Assembly: GCA_016187925.1 (NCBI GenBank)
Contig: JACPIS010000048.1
Span: 1-64,000, forward strand
DNA length: 64,000 bases
Source of the DNA: Opitutia bacterium
Lineage (GTDB): Bacteria > Verrucomicrobiota > Verrucomicrobiia > Opitutales > Opitutaceae
Direction of reading: 5' to 3'
The notes under the pieces are model-generated. The model was not told the origin of the DNA, ran no database searches, and worked only from the letters and a program-made list of their open reading frames with translations. Position 1 is the first letter of the stretch; each line of letters starts with the position of its first letter. Positions 56,593-64,000 of the stretch are shown piece by piece. The position numbers and the translations under genes are program-made.

Positions 56593-58074
56593 TCAGAACA
56601 CGCCCGCGGGCGAATCGGTGGTGCGGTTCAGCACGGTGTAGGTGGAGGAGGCGCGTTCCGTGGCCTGAGTGAGTTCCCGCCAGCTGGCGATGCGGAAGGG
56701 ATTGCCGCTACTCATATTGGCCAGCGACTCGTCGTAGTGGAAGGTGGCGTTGCCGGTCATGGTGATGTTCTCGGCGACAACCGAGCCCATGACATCGCCG
56801 TTGCCGTTGATCGTGACGTCGGCGTTCGGCGCGTAGACGACAGCGGAGAGGACGCCGTTGCCGGCGATCTTGATGTCCTGATTGGCGACAGTGCTCGTGT
56901 TCGTGCCCCAGATCTGGAAATTGATGGGCTGGTTCGCGGTGGCGGTGCTCGTGCCGCCGTTGGCGATGCCGTTGCCACCAATGTCGATGTTGCCCTCGGT
57001 GTAGATGGTCAGGGAGGCGCCGGGAGCGATCGCGATGCTGGATTGGCCGCCCATGCTGATGGCGCTGGAGCCGGCAGTGTTGGTGAGGATGAGCGTCACA
57101 TGGCCTTCAATGGTGAGCACCTTGCTGCTGTTGCCGGTGGCGGAGATGCTGGGCATGCGATAGGTGGCGGTGGCGCCGGCGGTGCCGATGGTCGTCGGCA
57201 GATCGCCGTTGCCGATGGCGGAGAGGGAAGAACCGCCGGCCGGGGTTGTCACAGGATCGAAGCTGGCCGAGAAATCGGTGGAGACGTGACTCATGTCCAT
57301 CGTGCCCGTGGAGGTGCCGAACGGGCCGACGAGGCCGTTGGAGCCGACGGAAGGCAGGGCGCCGCCGGTGGAGGCGTAGCCCCAGATGTCGGCGTTGTTC
57401 ACGCCCACCGCGCCGACGGCGACGGAGATGCTGCCGATGCTGCCGTTGTCGTCGCGCACGTCGGTGCTGTAACCCACGGCTGGACTACGAGGGTTGCCGT
57501 CGGAATCTTTCTCCGAGTTCCAGCTGTCGACGGAGGCGTTGTTGCCGTTGAAGCGGAGGCTTTCCTTGGCGACGAGGCCGTTGGAGAACTTGGAGGTCTT
57601 GCGGAGTTGGACCATGACCCACTTCTCGATGGTCTTGCCATTCGAGCCGGCGCCGAGGGTGATGATGGAGCGGGCGATGAATTTCGGGGCGGCATTGCCG
57701 AGGTAGTTATAGGCGTAGACCCGCACGAGGCCGGTGGCGTTTTGATCAAACGTGTAGGTGCCGGAGGTGGGGAACTGGCGCCAGGCGTTGGTGCCGTTGT
57801 TATTCCAGTCGGACCAAGTGTAGGTGGTGTCCTCGACCATCTTGTTGATCGAATACATGGCCTCCTCGAGGCCGTTCTCGGCCAGATTCATCGCAGCGTT
57901 GTTGTAGAGGGCGCGATTCGAGATGGTGAGGCTGGTGCGGCCAAGCTGCAGGTAACTCGCGATGGAGATGCCGATGATGGCGCAAAGCAGCATGGAGACG
58001 ATGAGGATGGAGCCCCTCGTTGCGACGCGGGGCTGCCCGCGCAAGGCGCGGAAAGAGGGAGAATGGATTTTCAT
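56593..58074 (-). CDS. PilX-like protein with DUF7305-like C-terminal domain, copy 1
   Basis: A 493-residue protein. After a basic start, RGSILIVSMLLCAIIGISIA (about 20-40) is the single hydrophobic helix of PilX-type pilus assembly proteins, followed by AAMNLAENGLEEAMYSIN. The long C-terminal region is rich in Gly, Asn, Ser and Thr and ends with VVYAPNADVTINGNGDVMGS then NATFHYDESL, a beta-helix-like DUF7305 pattern. It is the third gene after PilV- and PilW-like genes. A full paralogue is at 61626-63029. Confidence 0.85.
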   Translation of the reverse strand: MKIHSPSFRALRGQPRVATRGSILIVSMLLCAIIGISIASYLQLGRTSLTISNRALYNNAAMNLAENGLEEAMYSINKMVEDTTYTWSDWNNNGTNAWRQFPTSGTYTFDQNATGLVRVYAYNYLGNAAPKFIARSIITLGAGSNGKTIEKWVMVQLRKTSKFSNGLVAKESLRFNGNNASVDSWNSEKDSDGNPRSPAVGYSTDVRDDNGSIGSISVAVGAVGVNNADIWGYASTGGALPSVGSNGLVGPFGTSTGTMDMSHVSTDFSASFDPVTTPAGGSSLSAIGNGDLPTTIGTAGATATYRMPSISATGNSSKVLTIEGHVTLILTNTAGSSAISMGGQSSIAIAPGASLTIYTEGNIDIGGNGIANGGTSTATANQPINFQIWGTNTSTVANQDIKIAGNGVLSAVVYAPNADVTINGNGDVMGSVVAENITMTGNATFHYDESLANMSSGNPFRIASWRELTQATERASSTYTVLNRTTDSPAGVF

Positions 58075-58088
58075 GGCGAATCCTCGGT

Positions 58089-58664
58089 TCAGGCGGTGAC
58101 GACCTTGTTGCGGAGAATGTAGCGGGCCGAGAGCACGGAGTTGGTGGCGGCGACCACGGTCTGGCTGGTGCGCGTAGCCTCGAGCGAGATCTGGAGCTGC
58201 TTGGTGGTCGAGGTGGCGGTGGCCAGCTCGGCGGCCGAGGTCAGCGGCAGGTCGGTGCCGTTCACGTTGTAGGCCTTGAAGGCGAAGGAGGATGCGGTGA
58301 TGCCGGTGATGAGGGCGCGACTGCTGCCCGAAACGCGACGGTAGAACGTGGCCGTGCTGCTGTCGTATTCATACACGACGACCACGGTGTTCACGGTCAG
58401 TCTGATCGACACGTTGGAGTTCCACGTGATGGTATCGGCCTGACGGGCATCCTCGGCGAAGGTTTCGAGGGCCTTGCGGGCCTGCGATTCCATGTCGCTG
58501 TAATTCTGGAAATTGGCCCCGCTGCGACCCATGAAGAGGAAGGTCGACATCACGCCAGCGAGGAGGATGGCGCCGAGGCCGGCGCTGATCATGACCTCGA
58601 CGAGGGTGAAGCCGCCGCGCGGGCGCCGCGGCTCACGGATGGGCGACAGTGTAGTAGTAGTCAT
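58089..58664 (-). CDS. PilW-like prepilin, copy 1
   Basis: A 191-residue protein starting at 58664. The prepilin cleavage motif is RGGFTLVEVMISAGLGAILL, with cleavage expected after Gly and Glu at mature position 5. The rest has MESQARKALETFAEDARQAD and the C-terminal SVLSARYILRNKVV. It overlaps the upstream PilV-like gene by 32 bases and precedes the PilX-like gene by 14. The paralogue is 63029-63640, sharing LETFAEDAR and SARYILRNK. Confidence 0.88.
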   Translation of the reverse strand: MTTTTLSPIREPRRPRGGFTLVEVMISAGLGAILLAGVMSTFLFMGRSGANFQNYSDMESQARKALETFAEDARQADTITWNSNVSIRLTVNTVVVVYEYDSSTATFYRRVSGSSRALITGITASSFAFKAYNVNGTDLPLTSAAELATATSTTKQLQISLEATRTSQTVVAATNSVLSARYILRNKVVTA

Positions 58665-59163
58665 AAAGTCCGTTCTTGGCGTAGATCGCAGTGAAACTGC
58701 GCTGGTGCCAGCGGTTGTCGTACGATTGCCAGCGCACCGACAGCGTGATGTTCCTGACTTTTCCCGGGCGGGTGGAATCATCGGCCACGGTGCGGGTGAT
58801 GGTGTACTTGCCGATGAGGTCGGCGTGATTGCTGAAGTAGGTGGCGCCGTCGAAGGTCTCCGAGGCGGGCAGTTCGCTGATGCTGTCGACCACGCTGGCG
58901 GGAATGGTCTTGTTCCAGGGCATCATCCGCAGCCGCTCCATCTCGCTCTGGATGATCTGGGAGGCCAGAGTGGTGCCGCGGGCGACGTCGATCTGCTTGA
59001 AGCCCGACTGCATCGCGATGATCGCGGAGGCGATGCCCAGCAGCATGACGAACGAAGCCATGGAGACCTCGAGAATGGTGAAGCCGCAGGAGCCGAGGGA
59101 GCGCAGGCCGCGCCGCGCAGGGGCGGAAGACCGGGAGGTGAGGGAAGGGGGCGTGCTGTTCAC
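58633..59163 (-). CDS. PilV-like prepilin, copy 1
   Basis: A 176-residue protein. SCGFTILEVSMASFVMLLGI is the prepilin N-terminus. ARGTTLASQIIQSEMERLRM and the C-terminal NGLYDYYYTVAH match the paralogue at 63606-64000. It is the first gene of a three-gene minor-pilin cassette (V-W-X order on the minus strand). Confidence 0.88.
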   Translation of the reverse strand: MNSTPPSLTSRSSAPARRGLRSLGSCGFTILEVSMASFVMLLGIASAIIAMQSGFKQIDVARGTTLASQIIQSEMERLRMMPWNKTIPASVVDSISELPASETFDGATYFSNHADLIGKYTITRTVADDSTRPGKVRNITLSVRWQSYDNRWHQRSFTAIYAKNGLYDYYYTVAHP

Positions 59164-59231
59164 GCCTCCACTCTACGCCGGATAACGTCCGGAGCTAAGT
59201 GCCGCTCGCCTGTTTTAATAGCCTCTAGCCG

Positions 59232-59918
59232 CTAGGGCCGAAAGGGGGGCTTGGTTCCCCGGCTTTCGGCGTAGAGCACGGCGGCCTGCGAGCGGCGGCT
59301 GATCTGCAGCTTCTCGAAAATGTTGCTGAGGTAATTCTTCACCGTCTTGTCGCTGAGCCCCATCTGCTCGGCGATTTCCTTGTTGGTCTTGCCGTCGGCG
59401 ACGAGCGCGAGCACGCGGCGCTCCTGCGCGGAGAGCTGGGCGATCTTGTCCTGCTCGCTCTGCGGCGCGCCGTTGCGCACGAGATTCAGCACGCGCGTGG
59501 TGACGGCGGGGTCGAGGATGAACTTGCCCGCGGCCACGTCGATGATGGCCTGGCAGAGCGACTGCGCGTTGATCTCCTTCAGCAGATAGCCGTGGGCGCC
59601 GCTGCTCATGGCCTCGTAGACGAGGTTGTCGTCGATGACGGAGGTGAGGATGAGCACACGGACGTCGGGATGCCGGGCGATGATCTGGCGGCAGGCCTCG
59701 AAACCCGTGCCGTCGGGCAGGCGGATGTCGAGCAGCACGACGGCCGGCTGCAGGCGCGCGGTCTCGCTCAAGGCGGTGGCCACCGAGTGGGCTTCGCCGA
59801 CGATCTGGAAATGGCCCCCGGCGCCGCGTCCGGTGAGCAGGGTCTTCAACCCCGTGCGGACCAGTTCGCTGTCGTCGACGAGCAGGAGGGTGATGGCGTG
59901 GGTCGCGGTCGAGTTCAT
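59232..59918 (-). CDS. NarL/FixJ-family response regulator
   Basis: A 228-residue regulator. The receiver domain (about 8-128) has Asp15-Asp16, phosphorylation Asp64 in VVLLDIRLPDG and Lys114 in GYLLKE. The LuxR-type HTH (about 160-222) shows LSAQERRVLALVADGKTNKE then SDKTVKNYLSNIFEKL. It overlaps the kinase gene by ATGA, so kinase and regulator are translationally coupled. It lies between the two minor-pilin cassettes and may control them. Confidence 0.93.
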   Translation of the reverse strand: MNSTATHAITLLLVDDSELVRTGLKTLLTGRGAGGHFQIVGEAHSVATALSETARLQPAVVLLDIRLPDGTGFEACRQIIARHPDVRVLILTSVIDDNLVYEAMSSGAHGYLLKEINAQSLCQAIIDVAAGKFILDPAVTTRVLNLVRNGAPQSEQDKIAQLSAQERRVLALVADGKTNKEIAEQMGLSDKTVKNYLSNIFEKLQISRRSQAAVLYAESRGTKPPFRP

Positions 59919-61564
59919 GCGGTGACGGCAGTGTGGTTGAAGGTGACAGTGAGGCGAGTGCCTTTTGCGGGCGCGGAGTCGATGCCGACCTGCGCGCCCA
60001 TCTCGCCGACGCGCGAGGCGATGTTGGCCAGGCCGCTGCCCTTGCCGGCCTCCGCCGCCGGGTCGAAGCCGCAGCCGTCGTCCTCGATGCTGAGCACGGC
60101 GTGGCCGCCTTCCTGCCGGAGGCCGACGCGGACGCGCGAGGCGCCGCTGTGCCGGAGGGCGTTGCTCACGCACTCGCGCACGATCTGCAGGGCATGCACT
60201 TCCTCGGGGGCGGTCAGGCGCGCGGCGGCCTCCTCGGAGATCTGCAGCTCGAAGCGCAACGGGTGGAGGGCCTGCAGCGTTTCCACCAGCGTGCGCAACG
60301 CGAGGGCGAACTGTGGTTGGAGGTTCTGCTCGGGCTCGAGGCCGCCGATGAAGCTGCGGATCTCGCGGATGGTCTGGTTGAGGCTGGCGAGGGTGGCGGT
60401 CAGGCGCTGCTCGGCGGCGACGGGGTCCTGGCGCAGGGAATGGCGCATGCTCTCCAGGCCGAGGCCGGCGGCGTAGATGGACTGGATGACGCTGTCGTGC
60501 AGGTCGCGGGCGAGCCGGGTGCGAAGCTCGGTCGAGCGGCGCAGGCCCTCCTCGCTGGCGCGCAGGGCGATCTCGGCGCGCTTGCGCTCCTCGACTTCGC
60601 CTTCCAGCGCGGCGCGGCTGGTGAACGAGGCCTCGGTCAGCCGGGCGATGCGGCCGAATTCGTTGGGCTGGCCGCGCAGCGGCGCCAGCGGCGCGGGGGA
60701 ATTCTGCGTGAAGCTGCGCTCGATCTGCTGCAGCGGCCGGATGACGAGATACGAAACGGCGGTGAGCGTGAACCCGATCACGGCCAGGCCGAAGCCGCAG
60801 AAGATGGCCATCTCGTAGGTGTTGTTTTCCAGCAGGCTCGCGAGCGCCGCGGGGTGGTAGCGCACCTGCAGGACGCGCACGGTCCGTCCGTCCCAGCCGG
60901 GCAACGGGTGGTGCAGCTCGATTCCGAGCGGATCCGCCGGGGGTGGCGCGGCGGACGGGAAGCGCAGGGCGATCTCGCTCTCCATCGTTTCGCGCAGGGT
61001 GATCAGGTGCGCCTCGCTCCAGTGCCGGGCGACGAGGTACCAGCCGAGCGGCGGGGAGGTGCGCTTGAGGTCGGCGGAGGGCTGGATCGGTGCGGCGCGG
61101 ATTTCCAGCAGCCGGCCGCCGGGCGCCTCGGCGAAGAAATGCATGAAGCGTTCCCGTTGCAGGCGGGGCAGGAGCGGCGCGAGTGGGACCGGCGGCACCG
61201 CCAGCCCGGAACCCGGCTGCCGTTCCGCGCCGTAGACCAGCCGGCCGTCGGCGCAAACCACCCAGGCCGCCTCGGCGTTGAAGTTGGGCAGGCTCGCGTC
61301 GATGTTGATCGCGGCCCAGGCCTTGTCGCCCGAGGCGACAAACGCCACCATGTCGTCCCACTGCGCGTAGTCGCTGGCGAAGCCTTGCAACGGCTGCCCG
61401 GTCAGGCTCAGCAGGCGCTCCAGCAGCTGCGCGCGATCCCGGTGCTGCGCGGCGAGCATTTCCCCTGTCTCCGAGCTGTGCGAATTCTGCAGGGCCCACG
61501 CACCCAGGGCGAACGCCAGTAACAGCGTGCCGAGCATGAGAACGAGGCGGATGCGGGTGTTCAT
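59915..61564 (-). CDS. CHASE4-like sensor histidine kinase (HisKA_3 type)
   Basis: A 549-residue membrane kinase starting MNTRIRLVLM. A first membrane helix (6-24), a periplasmic CHASE4-like sensor domain (about 45-240), a second helix (about 252-274), a HAMP-like region, then HisKA_3 with phosphoacceptor His356 in RLARDLHDSVIQ and an ATPase domain with N-box VRECVSNALRHS and GSGLANI. This is a NarX/LiaS-type kinase; signal unknown. It transcribes into the NarL regulator. Confidence 0.9.
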   Translation of the reverse strand: MNTRIRLVLMLGTLLLAFALGAWALQNSHSSETGEMLAAQHRDRAQLLERLLSLTGQPLQGFASDYAQWDDMVAFVASGDKAWAAINIDASLPNFNAEAAWVVCADGRLVYGAERQPGSGLAVPPVPLAPLLPRLQRERFMHFFAEAPGGRLLEIRAAPIQPSADLKRTSPPLGWYLVARHWSEAHLITLRETMESEIALRFPSAAPPPADPLGIELHHPLPGWDGRTVRVLQVRYHPAALASLLENNTYEMAIFCGFGLAVIGFTLTAVSYLVIRPLQQIERSFTQNSPAPLAPLRGQPNEFGRIARLTEASFTSRAALEGEVEERKRAEIALRASEEGLRRSTELRTRLARDLHDSVIQSIYAAGLGLESMRHSLRQDPVAAEQRLTATLASLNQTIREIRSFIGGLEPEQNLQPQFALALRTLVETLQALHPLRFELQISEEAAARLTAPEEVHALQIVRECVSNALRHSGASRVRVGLRQEGGHAVLSIEDDGCGFDPAAEAGKGSGLANIASRVGEMGAQVGIDSAPAKGTRLTVTFNHTAVTA

Positions 61565-61625
61565 CGTCGGACGGGCAGCCAGTCTGGCGCGAACTCGGGG
61601 CGGGGCCAAGCAAAAGCCCGCCCGC

Positions 61626-63029
61626 TCACCAGCCGCGGAAACGGTCGGCGTAGGCGGAGCGGTCGCCGCTGCCGGTCAGTTCGCGCCAGCTCGAGATGCC
61701 GTACGGCATGCCGGTGTCGAGGTTCACGAGGGATTCGTCGTAGTGGAAAGCGGCGTTGCCCGTCAGCGTGATCGAGCGGCCGATGACCGAACCCATCACG
61801 TCGCCGTTGCCGTTGATCTGGATGTCGGCGTTCGGCGCGTAGGCGACGGCGCTGAGCTTGCCGTTGCCGGCGATGTGGATGCTCTGGCCGCTCTCATGGG
61901 TGTTGGTGCCGTAAAGCTGGAAGGTCGCGGGACGAAGGTTGTCGTTGGCAAGGCCGTTGCCGGCGATGAGCACATCGCCCTCGGCGTAGAGGGTCAGGCT
62001 GGAATCCTTGGCGATGATGATCGAGGCCTGGCCGGTGACGTCGATAGCGTGGGTGCCCGGGCCGGCGGTGATGACCAGGGTCACATCGCCGAGAATGGTC
62101 AGGGTTTTCTTGCCGTTCAGAGAGAGGCTGGGGCTGCGCCACTTCGTGGCCTTGTGCTCGGTGCCGAGGGTCTCTTCGAATTTCGTGATGAGCGTGCCGT
62201 CCTCCGGGGCGGCGACGTTGGGGAAAGTAGCGGTGAAATCCGTCGCGACGCGCGCGGCGTCGATCTGGACGCCGTCGGGAGTGCTGCGGCCGGTGATGGA
62301 GCCCTGCGTGCCGACCTGCGGTGCGGCGCCGCCGGTGGAGACGTAGCCCCAGATGTCGGCCTGGTTGACGAGCATCGCCGTGTTCGCGACGGACACGCTG
62401 GCGACGCTGCCGCGGTCGTTGCGGGTCTCCTCGTTGTATTCGACGGGCTCGGTGGCGGGATTGTTGTCGGGGTCGGAATTCCAGCTGTCGACCGAGGTGC
62501 GCGTGCCCGAGAACGTGACGCGGTCCTTGGCCATCAGACCGGCGGTGAAATGCGAGCGGCGGCGCAGGCTGACCTCGATCATCTTGGTGACGGGCGGATC
62601 GCCCGGGGCCTGCACGGTGGAGAGTGCAACGACGGTCGGCCGGACGTTGCCGGCGGGGGCGAAATTGTCGACGTAGACCTTGACCGAGCCGGCCGTGTTG
62701 CCGCCGAGATCGAAGCCGGTGAACGCGCGCTTGGCCACGCCGCCGCTGGTGGCCCAGCCGCTCCACGCATCGCCGGCGCCGGCGTTGGCGCGGTTGAAAG
62801 ACCACACGGCCTCCTCCGCGCCGGTCTCCGCGAGGTTGAATGCGGCCGTCTGCGAGAAACCGCGCTTGGCCAGGCGGGCCGAGCCGAGGCTGAGGTTCAG
62901 ATAACTGGTGATGCCGAGCGCGATCACGGCCATGATGAGCAGCGCCACCACCAGCACGGTGCCGCGCGTGCGCGCCGCCGGCCAGCGGCGGGCGGCAGGG
63001 AGGGCGGGACTGGAGGGGCGGCGGCGCAT
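61626..63029 (-). CDS. PilX-like protein with DUF7305-like C-terminal domain, copy 2
   Basis: A 467-residue paralogue of 56593-58074. GTVLVVALLIMAVIALGITS is the membrane helix, followed by AFNLAETGAEEAVWSFN. The C-terminus has VAYAPNADIQINGNGDVMGS and NAAFHYDESLVNLDTG, close to copy 1. The start ATG overlaps the PilW-like stop by one base. Its products are probably exported through the type IV pilus or pseudopilus machinery. Confidence 0.85.
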   Translation of the reverse strand: MRRRPSSPALPAARRWPAARTRGTVLVVALLIMAVIALGITSYLNLSLGSARLAKRGFSQTAAFNLAETGAEEAVWSFNRANAGAGDAWSGWATSGGVAKRAFTGFDLGGNTAGSVKVYVDNFAPAGNVRPTVVALSTVQAPGDPPVTKMIEVSLRRRSHFTAGLMAKDRVTFSGTRTSVDSWNSDPDNNPATEPVEYNEETRNDRGSVASVSVANTAMLVNQADIWGYVSTGGAAPQVGTQGSITGRSTPDGVQIDAARVATDFTATFPNVAAPEDGTLITKFEETLGTEHKATKWRSPSLSLNGKKTLTILGDVTLVITAGPGTHAIDVTGQASIIIAKDSSLTLYAEGDVLIAGNGLANDNLRPATFQLYGTNTHESGQSIHIAGNGKLSAVAYAPNADIQINGNGDVMGSVIGRSITLTGNAAFHYDESLVNLDTGMPYGISSWRELTGSGDRSAYADRFRGW

Positions 63030-63640
63030 CAGTTGCTCACGCGCTTGTTGCGCAGGATGTAGCGGGCGGAGACGACGGACTGGCTGACGCCGGCTGTCGC
63101 GACACTCGTGCGCTGGGCACGCAGGACGAGTTGGATTTGCTTGGTCTCGAGATCGCTGGCGGCCGAATTGTCGGCGACGCCGGGCTGCTCGAGCTTGTAG
63201 CGCTTGAACGCGAAGTCGGGCGCGAGCCCGTGGATCAGCACGCGGCGCGGCGCCGCGGAATCCGCGTCGCCCGGCAGCCGGTAGAAAGAGCCCGCGGTGA
63301 CACCCGCGGAGGAGGAATCGTATGCGTAGGTGACTTGGGTGCTGGCCGCGGCGCTGGCCGGCACGGTGAGCGTGATGCTTTGCGCATTGTTCCAACGGAT
63401 GTCGCTGGCGAGCCGGGCGTCCTCGGCGAAGACCTCGAGGCCGCGCCGCGCCTCGTTTTCGAGTTCGCTCAGGCTGCTGGTGCGGAAGCCGCTCCGGCCG
63501 ATGAAGACGAACGCGCTCAGCACGCCCGCGAGCACGAAGCCCGAGAGCGTGGCGGCGATGATGAGCTCCGTGAGCGAGAAGCCCGCGGAGCGCACGCGGC
63601 GCCGGTCAATGCGCGGTGCTGATGTAGTCGCTGAGGCCAT
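63029..63640 (-). CDS. PilW-like prepilin, copy 2
   Basis: A 203-residue paralogue of 58089-58664. The cleavage motif is SAGFSLTELIIAATLSGFVL. ENEARRGLEVFAEDARLASD and SARYILRNKRVS match copy 1 in order. It overlaps the PilV-like gene by 35 bases. Confidence 0.88.
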   Translation of the reverse strand: MASATTSAPRIDRRRVRSAGFSLTELIIAATLSGFVLAGVLSAFVFIGRSGFRTSSLSELENEARRGLEVFAEDARLASDIRWNNAQSITLTVPASAAASTQVTYAYDSSSAGVTAGSFYRLPGDADSAAPRRVLIHGLAPDFAFKRYKLEQPGVADNSAASDLETKQIQLVLRAQRTSVATAGVSQSVVSARYILRNKRVSN

Positions 63641-64000
63641 TTTTGCCGTAACGGGTGATGAGCCGGGCGGTGTGCGGGCGGCCGTCGTAGCCGTTCCATT
63701 GGGTGACGAGCGTGATCTCCTTCATGTCGGACTTCGCGTCCGTGATGGCGCGGGTGCAGGCGAAGCGCGCGGCGGCGGCCCCGGCCGAGCCGTCGAGCGC
63801 GACGGCCGTCTGGCCGGAGGCCTGCAGTTCCGTGAGCTGCGTCCAGCTCTTCAGGCGCAGGCGCTCCATCTCGGTCTGCATGAGCTGGGTGGCGAGGGCG
63901 AGGTTGCGCGAGGTATCCACGGCCTGCAGGCCGCGCTGCATCGTGGTGATGGCGGTGACGATGCCGAAGACGAGCACGACCGACGCCACCATCACCTCGA
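63606..64000 (-). CDS. PilV-like prepilin, copy 2 (5' end beyond window)
   Basis: At least 131 residues are visible; the start lies beyond the right edge. The visible N-terminal part EVMVASVVLVFGIVTAIT continues a prepilin helix whose Glu is the codon at 63996-63998. LALATQLMQTEMERLRLKSW and KNGLSDYISTAH match copy 1 at 58633-59163. Confidence 0.85.
   Translation of the reverse strand, partial: EVMVASVVLVFGIVTAITTMQRGLQAVDTSRNLALATQLMQTEMERLRLKSWTQLTELQASGQTAVALDGSAGAAAARFACTRAITDAKSDMKEITLVTQWNGYDGRPHTARLITRYGKNGLSDYISTAH

Overview
The window looks like chromosomal DNA of a GC-rich member of the Verrucomicrobiota, most likely Opitutaceae. This is inferred from the gene content: an Opitutaceae-style TonB-dependent receptor, a DUF5069 protein, PilX-like proteins with a DUF7305-like C-terminus, LytS/LytTR regulators and many short palindromic repeats. 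No rRNA, tRNA, integrase, transposase or CRISPR array was found. Genes are dense, on both strands, mostly in clusters of two to five.

Layout. 0.2-9.9 kb holds metabolic and stress genes: a MerB-like protein, a TfoX C-terminal-domain protein, a VOC protein, a fatty-acid desaturase, an MDR oxidoreductase, an isochorismatase-like hydrolase divergent from a LysR regulator, a YdeI-like protein, a TfoX N-terminal-domain protein, an HxlR regulator with a convincing operator, and a ribokinase. 10.1-14.2 kb is a NatK/NatR-NatAB-like unit (LytS kinase, LytTR regulator, ABC exporter) ending in a terminator. 14.4-25 kb holds an ABC-F ATPase, a LytS-type kinase that has lost its phosphoacceptor His and N-box Asn, a YyaL/DUF255 protein, an NPP-type phosphodiesterase, SlyX and several small proteins. 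25-43.4 kb is dominated by exported hydrolases and transport: M1 peptidase plus DUF6702, a C45-like hydrolase, a PLP enzyme, gamma-glutamyltransferase, a TonB receptor with a recognisable promoter and terminator, arylamine N-acetyltransferase, a DUF885 peptidase, an Aas-like acyltransferase/acyl-ACP synthetase and a GH13 enzyme.

43.5-48.3 kb is the most accessory-like stretch: a DUF6883/DUF4926 pair bounded by two copies of a ~195-bp direct repeat, an ORF6N protein, then a DpnI-family endonuclease downstream of a DpnA-like adenine methyltransferase whose 5' flank carries a cluster of GATC sites. 48.3-56.5 kb has a large secreted protein of unknown function, a lipoprotein, a membrane pyrophosphatase and an ABC/DUF3299 operon. 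56.6-64 kb has two paralogous three-gene cassettes of type IV pilin-like minor proteins (PilV-, PilW- and PilX-like) flanking a CHASE4-like kinase/NarL regulator pair; the last gene runs off the window.

A theme across the window is a population of short palindromic repeats. Several sit between genes, and at least four lie in frame inside coding sequences (ABC-F linker, YyaL, a 444-residue coiled-coil protein, the methyltransferase N-terminus). The observations most worth following are the DpnI-fold nuclease paired with a GATC-type methylase and its GATC-rich promoter, the degenerate kinase, the duplicated pilin cassettes, and these in-frame repeats.
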